Shown piece by piece: positions 27,525-36,840 of a DNA stretch of 64,000 nucleotides (positions within the stretch are counted from its first letter, which is position 1; every line of letters begins with the position of its first letter). A program made the position numbers and the translations under genes. The notes beneath the pieces are model-generated. The model saw nothing but the letters and a program-made list of their open reading frames with translations. It did not search any database and was not told the origin of the DNA. Source of the stretch: Stenotrophomonas sp. 364 (lineage in GTDB: Bacteria > Pseudomonadota > Gammaproteobacteria > Xanthomonadales > Xanthomonadaceae); NCBI RefSeq assembly GCF_009832905.1, contig NZ_CP047135.1:2334001-2398000 (forward strand). The letters run 5' to 3'.

Positions 27525-28334
27525 TCACCGCCCTGAACTGCCCTTGGACGTCGCATTCTTGTCGCCGTCGGACGGCGCGTCGGGGTCTTCCTTCCCGGCG
27601 TGAGCATGTCCACCCGTCGGGTCTTCGATCTGGATGACCTTGCCCTTCTGCCACGCATCGGCGCCTGCATCGATTGAGGGCGCGGCGATGTCGGCACGGC
27701 GCTTTCGCTTGTCCTCACTACTGACCCCGAGCCGCGCGTCACGGGCAGCGACCATGGCCGGATCGGCCTGGCCATCGGCGGTGAATCCCATCATCAGCTG
27801 TGGCATGCCTCGGGGCAGGTCATTGTCCAGGTCTGTGTGCCAGGTGTGCCAGGTCTTGCCGTACGTATGGATGAGCTTCTCCATCAGCGCATGCTCGGCC
27901 ACCTCGGGGATCCCTGGCGCGATGAGCTGCCCGGATTTCACCTCTTGAACGTGGCTGTGCCATAGCGCCTTTTCCTGCTCGGGAAGGCCTGCAAAGAGCG
28001 TCTCACTGATGATGTATTCCACCCCCATCAACTTGGCGTCTTTCACGTTGCCGTCGTAGATCGTGCACTGGATGACATCCTCGTTGAGGATGGCGCAGTA
28101 GTGATGGGCTTCCATCTGGACCTTCATCTGACCGTTGTAGAAATGGAATCCGTCCAGATAGGCGTTGATGACATCGACTGGCGGCCGGTCCTGCAGCACG
28201 GCTGCCCCGGCCTCGAGCGCTTTGGTCTTCGCGGTTTCTTCTGCCCCGGGCGCTTGGACGCTGGATGCTGTGTTGCCGCCTCCGCACCCGGACAAGGTGA
28301 AGATGACCGCGGCACATACGACGGCTCGATGCAT
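27525..28334 (-). CDS. OBAP (DUF1264) family lipoprotein
   Basis: 269 aa. The start at 28334 follows AGGAG and gives a lipoprotein signal MHRAVVCAAVIFTLSGC with the lipobox LSGC at Cys17. The body matches oil-body-associated-protein/DUF1264: LDGFHFYNGQMKVQMEAHHY, ILNEDVIQCTIYDGNVKDA, MGVEYIISETLF, EKALWHSHVQEVKSGQL and YGKTWHTWHTDL. This family was named from plant seeds but is common in proteobacteria; bacterial function is unknown. The C-terminal ~60 residues are Lys/Asp-rich and low complexity. Confidence 0.9.
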   Translation of the reverse strand: MHRAVVCAAVIFTLSGCGGGNTASSVQAPGAEETAKTKALEAGAAVLQDRPPVDVINAYLDGFHFYNGQMKVQMEAHHYCAILNEDVIQCTIYDGNVKDAKLMGVEYIISETLFAGLPEQEKALWHSHVQEVKSGQLIAPGIPEVAEHALMEKLIHTYGKTWHTWHTDLDNDLPRGMPQLMMGFTADGQADPAMVAARDARLGVSSEDKRKRRADIAAPSIDAGADAWQKGKVIQIEDPTGGHAHAGKEDPDAPSDGDKNATSKGSSGR

Positions 28335-28818
28335 TGCGGCTTCTCCTGAACGTCCCAAACGATCCGACGTTGCGTTCCAGACGCCGGACGTACGGCGATT
28401 TTCAGTGCGGAATATGCCCACCGACCGTCACTTGCCCAGATGCTTGCGCACCGCTACCAAGGTCGGCCTACGGCCTTGACCGCGTCCTTGAGTTGGGCAG
28501 CGGTCACGCCCCGGGCTTTGGTGCACTACTGGACTTCTTTCTAGCCCCCCAACGGTGGGTCACTCGTGAACATGCACTGCATCCCCTTTCACACCTTCCA
28601 TCCTGAATTGCGGACTCTGGGCCAAGCGCGTGAGCGGGTTCCACCACGCGTGCGAGCCGGTCATCAACACCTGAACGAAGCAGGGAACGAAGTGCGCATG
28701 CCGTGCGCCATGGGCGAGGTGGCACGCGTGTAGCAGACCTTCACGGATCTGCGCACGCCCCTAACGAGAGTGCGCCTAGCTTCAGGGTTCCACCCCACCA
28801 CCCACCCGGAGCACCACC
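28335..28818. other. Intergenic region between divergent OBAP and YciF-like genes
   Basis: About 480 bases with stop codons scattered in all frames and no recognisable gene or RNA. It must contain the promoters of both divergent genes. The sequence is less GC-rich than the surrounding coding DNA in places. Confidence 0.4.
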
Positions 28819-29316
28819 ATGGCGATCAAGACCGCTGAAGACCTGTTCATCCACGAACTGTCGGACATCTACAGCGCGGAGAAGCAGATGGCCAAGGCGC
28901 TTCCCCGCCTTGCGCGCGCTGCCACCGACCCGGACCTGGCCGCCGCCTTCGAAACCCACCTGGAAGAAACCCAAGGCCAGATCGAGCGCATCGACCAGGT
29001 GATCGAACTGTTGGGCATTCGGCTCAAGCGCATCAAGTGCGCCGCCATGGAGGGGCTGGTTGAGGAGGGCAAGGAAGCCATCGACAGCATCGAGGAAGGC
29101 CCCGTGCGCGATGCCGCGCTTATCGGCGGTGCCCAGAAGGTTGAACACTACGAGATCGCGTCCTACGGCACCATCGCTGCCCTCGCCAAGCAGCTGGGTT
29201 ACAAGGACGCGCTTCCGCTCCTGCTGGAAACGCTGGAAGAAGAAAAGGCAACCGATGAGAAGCTGACGATCCTGGCCAAGTCCGGCGGCAACGCCAGGGC
29301 CGCGAAAGCCGCTTGA
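28819..29316 (+). CDS. YciF-type ferritin-like protein (DUF892)
   Basis: 165 aa, four-helix bundle. Signature helices: EDLFIHELSDIYSAEKQMAK (1), FETHLEETQGQIERIDQVIE (2), GGAQKVEHYEIASYGTIAAL (3) and LLETLEEEKATDEKLTILAK (4). Repeated Glu/His pairs (ExxxH, EHYE) can coordinate a di-metal centre. YciF proteins are stress-induced, dimeric, of unclear activity. No partner YciE is adjacent. Confidence 0.93.
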   Translation: MAIKTAEDLFIHELSDIYSAEKQMAKALPRLARAATDPDLAAAFETHLEETQGQIERIDQVIELLGIRLKRIKCAAMEGLVEEGKEAIDSIEEGPVRDAALIGGAQKVEHYEIASYGTIAALAKQLGYKDALPLLLETLEEEKATDEKLTILAKSGGNARAAKAA

Positions 29317-29488
29317 GGCCCTTGGCGATCAACAGGGACGGAGACGTTCTGCCGGACATTCCTTTTCCGGCGAGCTGAAGTGGCTGGACAGAGGAGCGGC
29401 ATGGACTGCCGCTCCTTCACCAGACTTTGCCCGGCACCGGACGGGTATCGAGAAGAATACTCCGATGCCTTCCAGCCCCGGGAACGAC

Positions 29489-29515
29489 GATGGCCCGACA
29501 TAATGCCGGGCCATC
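29489..29515. terminator. Hairpin between convergent genes
   Basis: Perfect nine-base stem GATGGCCCG / CGGGCCATC with a nine-base loop, lying between the yciF-like gene (ends 29316) and the leftward hypothetical (ends 29567). No strong U-run on either strand, so a bidirectional terminator or mRNA-end stabiliser is only likely. Confidence 0.5.
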
Positions 29516-29566
29516 ATGATGACAAGAGTCCTGAATGTACGCGTCACACCCTGCCGCTCATCTCCA

Positions 29567-29956
29567 TCAGGGCCTCATTTCGCCTCGCGGTGAAAGCGGC
29601 ACTTGCCGGGAAGCAGCCGGATGCAGAGCATCGTCAGCGGCTGGGTCGCTGTCGGGAGAACCAGTGCCTTTCTGTTCAAGACCCTCCTGCACCGCTGCAA
29701 GCAGCCGGCTGGCACAGCGAACGGCGCTCCCCAGGGCCGGATCCAGCCCCACAAGGTAGACGAAGCAGCCGTCGAACTTCGCCGACGCCGTCTCCAGGCC
29801 CTCTGAATAGGTCATCTCGCGCTTGAGCGCCTTGAACCAGCGCTTGGGCGGTTCGGCGTCCAGCTCGATCACGACGGCGGCTTCGCCGAAGTCCAGCGGC
29901 ATCGCTTCGATCCTCACCACCTTGGGGCTTGACGGGGTCTTTTGTCTGGCGGCCAT
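29567..29956 (-). CDS. Hypothetical protein
   Basis: 129 aa from the ATG at 29956, preceded by AGAGGAG. Core: VVRIEAMPLDFGEAAVVIEL, PPKRWFKALKREMTYSEGLE and FDGCFVYLVGLDPALGSAV. The C-terminal 40 residues are Pro/Asp-rich and probably unstructured. No signal peptide or transmembrane helix. I do not recognise the family. A 30-bp repeat (30002-30031), also found at 42839-42868, lies just upstream. Confidence 0.7.
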   Translation of the reverse strand: MAARQKTPSSPKVVRIEAMPLDFGEAAVVIELDAEPPKRWFKALKREMTYSEGLETASAKFDGCFVYLVGLDPALGSAVRCASRLLAAVQEGLEQKGTGSPDSDPAADDALHPAASRQVPLSPRGEMRP

Positions 29957-30001
29957 TGCCCTTCTCCTCTGGAACAATGACGGAGAAGTATCCGCAGCAC
30001 G

Positions 30002-30031
30002 CGCCAAGACCGCGTCAAAATTCGCGCGTGC
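30002..30031 (-). repeat. 30-bp dispersed repeat, copy 1
   Basis: Matches 42839-42868 at 27 of 30 positions; identical cores are CGCCAAGACCGCG and CAAAATTCGC. It overlaps the stop codon of the TetR gene and lies about 45 nt upstream of the hypothetical gene ending at 29567. Read leftward it carries TTGACG, which could be a -35 box. Confidence 0.6.
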
Positions 30032-30641
30032 CTGGCAGTGGCGCCGCATAGGCCCGCAGGAAAAGCGCGACGGTTGCGTCGGGCCCGGACACCGGCCTGT
30101 CCCCTTGGGGTAAGCCATGTTCTGTGAGAAGCAGCCTCAGGAACTTCTCGGCGTCCGCGGCGTGGGTCGGGCGGCTGGACGCCTTCGTGAATGCGTCTTC
30201 TGCAAGCCTGAAATACGGTGCAAGCATCGCGTTCCAGTGTTCCCTGTAGCCATCACTGGCCGGACCAGAGTGCGCCAACGCGCGGCAGAACGCCTGGCAC
30301 GCACCATCTGTCGCCAATCGCCCGATGCCGTCAGTGATACGCCTCAGCGCGTCGCCGAGATCGGCAACCCCGTGCATGTCCAGCACGCCTGACGGCATCG
30401 ATGCCAGGTGGCCGTCCATGACCGCCCTGTAAAGCCGCTCCTTGTCACGATAGTGCGCGTAGAGGGTGACCTTCGTGACGCCACACACCGCCGCGATGCG
30501 CCTCATCGTCGCCCGCTCAAAGCCCTCCTCCGCAAAGACAGTGGCCGCTGCTTCACAGATGCACCGCCTGGCGCTCTCCCTCGCCCTCTCCCAGCGCAGG
30601 CTGGTTTTGCTTGCGCAACGGGTGGAGGCCGCGGTGTTCAC
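30015..30641 (-). CDS. TetR/AcrR-family regulator (downstream end of RND operon)
   Basis: 208 aa. The start is GTG at 30641, overlapping the ketoacyl synthase stop as GTGA, so it is translated from the pump operon mRNA. The N-terminal HTH is clear: ICEAAATVFAEEGFERATM, VCGVTKVTLYAHYRDKERLY. The C-terminal ligand domain is unremarkable. It is the second TetR gene of this locus; the other sits at the operon head (36189-36818). Confidence 0.9.
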   Translation of the reverse strand: MNTAASTRCASKTSLRWERARESARRCICEAAATVFAEEGFERATMRRIAAVCGVTKVTLYAHYRDKERLYRAVMDGHLASMPSGVLDMHGVADLGDALRRITDGIGRLATDGACQAFCRALAHSGPASDGYREHWNAMLAPYFRLAEDAFTKASSRPTHAADAEKFLRLLLTEHGLPQGDRPVSGPDATVALFLRAYAAPLPGTREF

Positions 30642-31915
30642 AGGCGCCGGAACAGCGCGCTGGCATTCACGCCGCCAAACCCGAACCCGTTGGTCAGGGC
30701 GAACGCGATCTCTGCCTTCCGCGGTACGCCGCCTACGATCGACAGTCCTTCGGCCAGCGGATCCGGACGCATCAGATTGAGTGTCGCCGGCGCGATCTGG
30801 TCACGCAGCGCGAGCACGGTGAAGATCGCTTCGATGCCACCTGCTGCCCCGAGCAGATGCCCGGTGCTGGACTTGGTGGCAGAGATCAAAAGATCGGGTC
30901 GGGTACCAAACAGCGCGCGCATCGCCGCAAGCTCTGCCCGGTCACCCACCTGGGTGGAGGTGGCGTGCGCATTGATGTGATCGACCTGCGCCGGCGTAAT
31001 GCCCGCCTGCGCCAGCGCGATCTCCATCGCCCGGCGCGCCCCGCTGCCGTCCTCGGGCCCGGCCGTCAGATGGTAGGCATCGGAGGTCGTGCCGTAGCCA
31101 ACCAGTTCGGCCAGCGGTTTGGCGCCCCGCGCCAAGGCGTGGTCCAGCCGCTCGATCACCAGCAACCCTGCCCCTTCGGACATGACAAACCCATCGCGCT
31201 GCGCATCAAACGGGCGAGAGGCTGCGTGCGGTGTGTCATTGAACGACGTGCTGAGCGCCTTGGCCGCTGCGAATCCCCCCAGGCTGACCCGATGCATCGC
31301 CGCCTCCGCCCCACCGCAGAGCGCGATGTCCGCCTCACCGGACCGGATGAGACGCGCCGCATCACCAATGGCCTGGACGCCCGCCGCGCAGGCCGTGACG
31401 GGCGCGCCCTGCGGGCCCTTGAACCCGTAACGGATCGACGCCTGCCCCGCCGCCATGTTGGCCAGGAAGGTCGGTGCAGTGAACGGCGACAGCCGGCCAG
31501 GCCCGCGGCTGTCGGTGGTGTGGACCGCATTGACGATGGATCCAAACCCGCCGATCCCGGTGGCAATCACGGTCGCCGTTCGCAGCAGCCCGCGGGCATC
31601 GGCGTCCTGCCACCCCGCCTGCTCAAGCGCTTCGTGGGCGGCGACCAGCGCGAACTCCACGAACCGGTCCATCTTCTTGAGATCTTTCGGCGCGATGATC
31701 CCGGTGGAATCAAAGCCTGCCTCCGGGTCTTGAACGCGGTCAGGCACGCGGCCGCCGACGTCACAGCCGGTGCCCGCCGCAAGCTCGGCCCCCAGCGACC
31801 CGATCCCGGAGCGCCCCGCCAGGAGGCGCGACCAGACGGTCTCAACCCCGCAGCCGAGTGGACTGACCACGCCCATTCCGGTCACCACGATGCGATCTTT
31901 GTCGGCACTGCTCAT
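30638..31915 (-). CDS. 3-oxoacyl-ACP synthase (FabF-like ketosynthase) in an efflux operon
   Basis: 425 aa thiolase-fold condensing enzyme. Catalytic Cys176 (VTACAAGVQ), His317 (INAHATSTQVGD), Lys348 and His353 (ATKSSTGHLLGAAGG) and the FGFGG gate near 411-415 are present. The usual NAHGTSTPxGD is NAHATSTQVGD here, a deviation around the second catalytic residue. FabF elongates acyl-ACP in fatty-acid synthesis, but this copy sits 36 nt downstream of an RND pump with no other fab gene, so a specialised role (for example in envelope lipid remodelling or a small-molecule pathway) is inferred. Confidence 0.92.
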   Translation of the reverse strand: MSSADKDRIVVTGMGVVSPLGCGVETVWSRLLAGRSGIGSLGAELAAGTGCDVGGRVPDRVQDPEAGFDSTGIIAPKDLKKMDRFVEFALVAAHEALEQAGWQDADARGLLRTATVIATGIGGFGSIVNAVHTTDSRGPGRLSPFTAPTFLANMAAGQASIRYGFKGPQGAPVTACAAGVQAIGDAARLIRSGEADIALCGGAEAAMHRVSLGGFAAAKALSTSFNDTPHAASRPFDAQRDGFVMSEGAGLLVIERLDHALARGAKPLAELVGYGTTSDAYHLTAGPEDGSGARRAMEIALAQAGITPAQVDHINAHATSTQVGDRAELAAMRALFGTRPDLLISATKSSTGHLLGAAGGIEAIFTVLALRDQIAPATLNLMRPDPLAEGLSIVGGVPRKAEIAFALTNGFGFGGVNASALFRRL

Positions 31916-31951
31916 ACATCACTTCCCATATAAAAGAGGCCCGGGCCAGTG

Positions 31952-34900
31952 TCAGGCAACGGGGGTCTTTTCCGCTCGGACCTTGAACCAGATGGCATAC
32001 ATCGCCGGCAGGAACACCAGCGTCATCACGGTGCCGGCAATGGTGCCGCCGATCAGCGTGTAGGCCAGCGTTCCCCAGAACACCGAATGGGTCAGCGGAA
32101 TGAAGGCCAGCACCGCTGCCAGCGAGGTCAGGATCACCGGGCGCGCCCGGTGAACGGTCGCCTCGATGATGGCGTGGAAGGTGTCCATGCCGGCTTCTTC
32201 GTTCTCGTGGATCTGACCGATGAGGATGAGCGTGTTACGCATCAGGATGCCCGACAACGCAATCAACCCCACCAGCGCATTGATGCCGAACGGCTGCTGG
32301 AACAGCAGCAGGGTGGGCACCACGCCGATCAGCCCCAACGGACTGGTCATGAACACCATGATCATCGCGGAGATGGACCGCACCTGCAGGATGATGATCA
32401 GCAGGGTCACCGCCAGCATGATCGGGAACAGCGGCAGCATGGCGCTCATTGCCTTGCCCGATTCCTCGATGGACCCGGCCTGGGCAATGGCGTAGCCCTC
32501 GGGCAGCGCGGCAATGAGGGGCTCAAGCTGCTTGCTGATCGCGGCCGATACGTCCGGTGGCTGCAATGCGTCGTCAATATCACCGCGCACGGTGATGGTG
32601 GGTACACGATCACGACGGCGCAGCACCGGCTCTTCCATCCGGACCTCGACCGAGCCGATCTGGGACAGCGGCACGCGCTGGCCCGCAGCACCGACCAACG
32701 TGAAGTCCGCAATCCGCGCAGGATCCAGGCGCGTACCCCCGCCGGACCGAGCGACAACCTCGACGGTGCGGATGTCCTCGCGCACGGCAGTGACCGGCAC
32801 CCCGCTCAGGAAGAACTGCAGTTGCTGCGAGACAGAGGCCGACGTCATTCCCATCGCTTGCAGGCGGTCCTGATCCAGCGTGAAGTGCAGCGTCGGGGTG
32901 CGCACGCCCCAATCGGTGTTGACCGTACGCATCATCGGGCTGGCGTGCAGGGTCTGCTCGACCTTGGCCGCAATGCCACGGATGACGTCCGGATCCGGAC
33001 CACTGACCCGATACGCCACCGGGTAAGGCGAGTAAGGCCCGAACACCAGCTGGGTCACGCGCACACGTGCCTCCGGTGCCAAGCCCTCCGCCACCGCCTG
33101 ACGCAGTCGTGCTTTCAGGGCGTCACGCTGTGCCTGGCTGTCGGTACGCACCACGATCTTGGCAAACGCCGGATCGGGCAGTTCCGGGGAAATAGCGAGG
33201 TAGAACCGGGGCGCGCCCTGACCGATATAGGCCGTGACGATCTTCGCTTCTTCCTGCCCAGCGAGCCACTGCTCCACCTTTCTGGTGGCCAGGTTGGTCT
33301 GTTCGATCGCCGTGCCGTAGGGCATCTGCACTTCGACCAGCACTTCCGGGCGATCGGAAACGGGGAAGAACTGCTTTTTCACCTGCCCCATGCCCACCAC
33401 AGCAAGCACGAACAGGCCGATCACCGAACCCGCCGCAAGCCACTTGCGTGCAATCACCCGCGCCAGGATCGACCGGAAGCGGTTGTAGCGCGGCGTGTCG
33501 TAAAGGCTGCTGTGCCCGCCTTCCACAGTCTTGAGTTCAGGGAGAAGCTTCACACCCAGGTAGGGCGTAAAGAACACCGCGACCACCCACGACACGATCA
33601 GCGCGATGCCCACGATCCAGAACATGTTGCTGGTGTATTCGCCGGCGGTGGATCGGGCAAAGCCATTGGGCATGAAGCCCACCGCAGTCACCAGGGTGCC
33701 GGCCAGCATGGGCGCCGCCGTATGGCTCCATGCGTAGGCCGATGCCTTGACCCGGCTATAGCCCTCTTCCATCTTCACCACCATCATTTCGATGGCGATG
33801 ATGGCGTCGTCCACCAGCAGGCCCAGCGCCAGGATCAGCGAGCCGAGCGTGATGCGGTCAAAGTTCTTGCCGGTTGCGGCCATCACCATGAACACAGCCG
33901 CCAGCGTCAGCGGCACCGCGGCCGCCACCACCACACCCACGCGCCAGCCCATGCTGACAAAGCACACCAGCATCACCACCAGCAGCGCGGCGAAGAACTT
34001 CATCATGAACTCGTCGACCGACGCGCTGATGTTCACCGCCTGATCGGTCACCTTGTCCAGCGCCATCCCGACCGGGAGCCCTGCGTTGATCTTCTTGACC
34101 TCCGCATCGAGTGAGGCACCCAGATCCAGGCCGTTCCAGCCGTCCCGCATGACGATGCCCAGCAACAGGGCAGGCTCGCCACCGTTGCGGATCATGAAGG
34201 TCGAGGGATCTTCATAGCCACGCTTCACGGTGGCGATGTCCTGCAGTTTCAGGGTCTTGCCCTGCGCGACGATGGGCGTATCGCGGATCTTTTCCAGCTG
34301 ATCCAGCGCGCCATCCAAGCGAATGAAAATCTGCGGGCCCTTGGCCTCGACTGAGCCTGCCGGGGTCAACGCGTTCTGTCCGTTCAGCGCCCCGAACACG
34401 TCCTGCGGTGTTATGCCCAGGTTCGACAGCCGTTCGTGTGACAGTTCCACGTAGATGCGCTCGGACTGCTCACCGATGATGTTGACCTTCTTTACCCCAG
34501 GCACGTGCAGCAAGCGCTGGCGCAGGGTTTCGGCATCGCGCGCCAATGCGCGGAAGGGTTCGCCCTTCGCCTTCAACGCAAACAGCGCAAACGTGACATC
34601 CGCGTACTCGTCGTTGACCATCGGGCCGATCACGCCTGCGGGCAGGTTTGCCGCTTCGTCCGCCATCTTCTTGCGCGCCTGGTAGAACTCTTCCTGCACC
34701 TGCGACGGAGGCGTGCCGTCCTGCAACGTGAGCGTGGTAAAGGACAAGCCGGGCCGGGTGTAGGTTTCGCTGCGGTCATACCAGCGCAGCTCCTGCAGAC
34801 GCTTTTCCAGCTTCTCGGCGACCTGGTGCTGCATTTCCGTGGGCGTAGCGCCAGGCCACGCCGTCACGATGGTCATGACTTTGACGGTGAACGCGGGGTC

Positions 34901-35017
34901 CTCTGCCCGGCCAAGCTGGAAGAACGACACAATGCCGGCAACCGAGATCAGGAAGATCAGAAAGACGGTGATGGCGCGCTCGCGCACCGCAAGCGCCGAC
35001 AGATTGAACCCACTCAC
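31952..35017 (-). CDS. RND-family efflux pump, inner-membrane subunit
   Basis: 1021 aa, 12 transmembrane segments with two large periplasmic loops. TM1 begins VRERAITVFLIFLISVAGIV. The proton-relay aspartates are in GLLVDDAIIAIEM (about residues 398-410). Later landmarks: FARSTAGEYTSNMFWIVGIA and PLGLIGVVPTLLLF. This is the acriflavine-resistance (AcrB-like) class. Its ATG overlaps the membrane-fusion-protein stop (ATGA at 35014-35017). No outer-membrane channel gene is in the operon, so it probably recruits a TolC elsewhere. Confidence 0.95.
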   Translation of the reverse strand: MSGFNLSALAVRERAITVFLIFLISVAGIVSFFQLGRAEDPAFTVKVMTIVTAWPGATPTEMQHQVAEKLEKRLQELRWYDRSETYTRPGLSFTTLTLQDGTPPSQVQEEFYQARKKMADEAANLPAGVIGPMVNDEYADVTFALFALKAKGEPFRALARDAETLRQRLLHVPGVKKVNIIGEQSERIYVELSHERLSNLGITPQDVFGALNGQNALTPAGSVEAKGPQIFIRLDGALDQLEKIRDTPIVAQGKTLKLQDIATVKRGYEDPSTFMIRNGGEPALLLGIVMRDGWNGLDLGASLDAEVKKINAGLPVGMALDKVTDQAVNISASVDEFMMKFFAALLVVMLVCFVSMGWRVGVVVAAAVPLTLAAVFMVMAATGKNFDRITLGSLILALGLLVDDAIIAIEMMVVKMEEGYSRVKASAYAWSHTAAPMLAGTLVTAVGFMPNGFARSTAGEYTSNMFWIVGIALIVSWVVAVFFTPYLGVKLLPELKTVEGGHSSLYDTPRYNRFRSILARVIARKWLAAGSVIGLFVLAVVGMGQVKKQFFPVSDRPEVLVEVQMPYGTAIEQTNLATRKVEQWLAGQEEAKIVTAYIGQGAPRFYLAISPELPDPAFAKIVVRTDSQAQRDALKARLRQAVAEGLAPEARVRVTQLVFGPYSPYPVAYRVSGPDPDVIRGIAAKVEQTLHASPMMRTVNTDWGVRTPTLHFTLDQDRLQAMGMTSASVSQQLQFFLSGVPVTAVREDIRTVEVVARSGGGTRLDPARIADFTLVGAAGQRVPLSQIGSVEVRMEEPVLRRRDRVPTITVRGDIDDALQPPDVSAAISKQLEPLIAALPEGYAIAQAGSIEESGKAMSAMLPLFPIMLAVTLLIIILQVRSISAMIMVFMTSPLGLIGVVPTLLLFQQPFGINALVGLIALSGILMRNTLILIGQIHENEEAGMDTFHAIIEATVHRARPVILTSLAAVLAFIPLTHSVFWGTLAYTLIGGTIAGTVMTLVFLPAMYAIWFKVRAEKTPVA

Positions 35018-36126
35018 CGCTGGGCTCCGGTTGCCACGGCGCGCTTGGCCGTGTCGGCCAGACGAACCACCTGCCCTTCGCGGAGCAGGTGAGCGCCTAG
35101 AGCCGCCACGCGATCCGATGCCTTGAAGGCCCCCTCAACCAACGCCTTGTCGTCGCCCAACTGCTTGACGGCTACCGGCGTCCACGTGGCCTTGAGCGGC
35201 TCACCCCCGATCACCCAGACCCCGGGTCCGGTGCCAGGATCGAACAGCGCGCCCAACGGCACCTCCACGCCTGCCGACGCACCGGCAGCTGCTGCACCGC
35301 CAAGTTCAACCGTCACCGTTGAACCCAGCGGCAGCGCCGTGCTGCCCTCTTCCAGGGTGTAGCGGGCTTCAAACGTACGGGTTGCGGGGTCCGCCGATTC
35401 AGAGAGGACGCGCAACCGCGCGGGAATCGTGCCGCTTCCGCCGAACGACGACGCCAGGGCCACCGAACCGATCTGGGGACGAAGCGTCTCGGGCAGTTGG
35501 ACGACCGCCTCCCGGCTGCCCGCACGGGCAAGCCGGGCAACCACCTGCCCCGCCGCCACAACCTGACCGGGCTCAGCGTTGATGGTCATGACCACCCCGT
35601 CGGCATCGGCAACGAGCGCGGTGTAGTGGCTGGCATTGCGCGCAACCCGGGCCTGGGATTCGGCCGCGTTGAGCGTTGCAGCCGCCGCGTCGGCCGCCGC
35701 TTTGATCTGGTCGTAAGACGACCGTGACACCACGCCCTTGGCCGCCAGATCGCGATACCGCGCTTCATCCGCCGTGGCCTGCACGCTTTGCGCACGGGCC
35801 GCGATGACAGCCTGCTGCTGGGACGCCGCGGCCAGGTTCAGGTCGTTGGGATCGATCCGGTAGAGCACATCCCCGCGCTTGACCGTCTGCCCGGTCTCCA
35901 CGAGGCGCTCAGTGACCTTGCCGCCGACCCGGAAGGCCAGATCGCTCTGCACCTTTGCGGCGATGGTGCCCGTAAACGTGCGCGCGTTTCCCGCGCCCGG
36001 TTGCACATGGGCAACCCGGACGATGGGCGGCGCAATCCGGGGGTCGATGTCATCCGACGTTCCGCAGGCCGCAAGGAACAACGGAACAACACAGGAGATG
36101 GCTGTGAGTACAGAACGGCGCCGCAT
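35014..36126 (-). CDS. RND periplasmic adaptor (membrane-fusion) lipoprotein
   Basis: 370 aa. Lipoprotein signal MRRRSVLTAISCVVPLFLAAC with lipobox LAAC, Cys21 acylated. Then a biotinyl-lipoyl-like domain (FRVGGKVTERLVETGQTVKR), a helical hairpin (~85-150), the second lipoyl half (VVMTINAEPGQVVAAGQVVA) and a beta-barrel. It bridges the inner-membrane pump to an outer-membrane channel. It is followed by the overlapping RND gene; a TetR gene lies 62 nt upstream. Confidence 0.94.
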   Translation of the reverse strand: MRRRSVLTAISCVVPLFLAACGTSDDIDPRIAPPIVRVAHVQPGAGNARTFTGTIAAKVQSDLAFRVGGKVTERLVETGQTVKRGDVLYRIDPNDLNLAAASQQQAVIAARAQSVQATADEARYRDLAAKGVVSRSSYDQIKAAADAAAATLNAAESQARVARNASHYTALVADADGVVMTINAEPGQVVAAGQVVARLARAGSREAVVQLPETLRPQIGSVALASSFGGSGTIPARLRVLSESADPATRTFEARYTLEEGSTALPLGSTVTVELGGAAAAGASAGVEVPLGALFDPGTGPGVWVIGGEPLKATWTPVAVKQLGDDKALVEGAFKASDRVAALGAHLLREGQVVRLADTAKRAVATGAQR

Positions 36127-36167
36127 ACGGTCTTCCGGAGTGTGGTATCCGGAGGCATTTTGTTCCT

Positions 36168-36193
36168 AGTGACCATTTCCGTCAATAGTCACT
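36168..36193. promoter_or_regulatory. Candidate TetR operator upstream of the pump operon
   Basis: Inverted repeat AGTGAC (36168-36173) and GTCACT (36188-36193) separated by 14 nt, between the TetR stop and the adaptor start. The right arm overlaps the TetR stop codon. The same AGTGAC appears in the TetR promoter at 36856-36861. Confidence 0.5.
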
Positions 36194-36818
36194 TTCGTTG
36201 CGGGGCAAGACTCCTGAGCACCAGGTCCTGCAGGGACGTAGGCGCTTCCGCATGCAGAGCCGACAGGTGTGGAAGCGTCACTGGGTTCAGATAAGGAACC
36301 AGGACCTGATAGACCGCCTGGCTGGTCGCTTCGAGCGGCGTCGCACGCTCAAAGAGGCCGGACGCACGCCCCTCTTTCAGGATCTCTTCGACAAGCTGCC
36401 GGATGCGGCCCTTGTAGGCCTGGGTCGAGGGCCATTCATCCGTCGCGGCCGCCACGGCGATTTCATAGAGGCGGCGATCCTGGAGGAACAGGCGAAGACT
36501 GGCCTCCACGATCACGGTAAACAGCACCCGCAACCTGTCGGGCGGCGCTTGAACCCCCTCCAGGGCCGCATGCACCTCGCCTTCGATCTGCGCCAGGCAA
36601 TTGGTGCAGATGACCTCCCCGATGGCCTGCTTGGAGGCAAAAAACTTGTAGATGTACGCCTTGGAGAAGCCGATGGCCTTGGCCAGGTCGGACACCGTGG
36701 TCTTGTCGTAGCCGTAGTGACTGAAGTGCGCGGTGGCCGCCTCGATGATCTGCGTGCGCACGTCGTGCTCAGCGGGGCCACGCCCGGCGTCGAGCGCTGC
36801 GGAGGATGAAGTAGACAT
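36189..36818 (-). CDS. TetR-family repressor at the head of the RND operon
   Basis: 209 aa from the ATG at 36818. HTH: IIEAATAHFSHYGYDKTTV, AIGFSKAYIYKFFASKQAIG. The ligand domain begins near residue 85 (FTVIVEASLRLFLQDRRLYE). It lies 62 nt upstream of the adaptor gene in the same direction, the usual position for a local repressor. AGTGAC motifs in both flanks support autoregulation and pump control (inference). Confidence 0.93.
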   Translation of the reverse strand: MSTSSSAALDAGRGPAEHDVRTQIIEAATAHFSHYGYDKTTVSDLAKAIGFSKAYIYKFFASKQAIGEVICTNCLAQIEGEVHAALEGVQAPPDRLRVLFTVIVEASLRLFLQDRRLYEIAVAAATDEWPSTQAYKGRIRQLVEEILKEGRASGLFERATPLEATSQAVYQVLVPYLNPVTLPHLSALHAEAPTSLQDLVLRSLAPQRK

Positions 36819-36840
36819 CGGTGAAGCGTAGCGCTGCGTG

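Noticed and set aside
31949..34114. 720-codon plus-strand open frame opposite the RND gene
   Set aside because: His/Arg/Gln-rich antisense of the RND pump.
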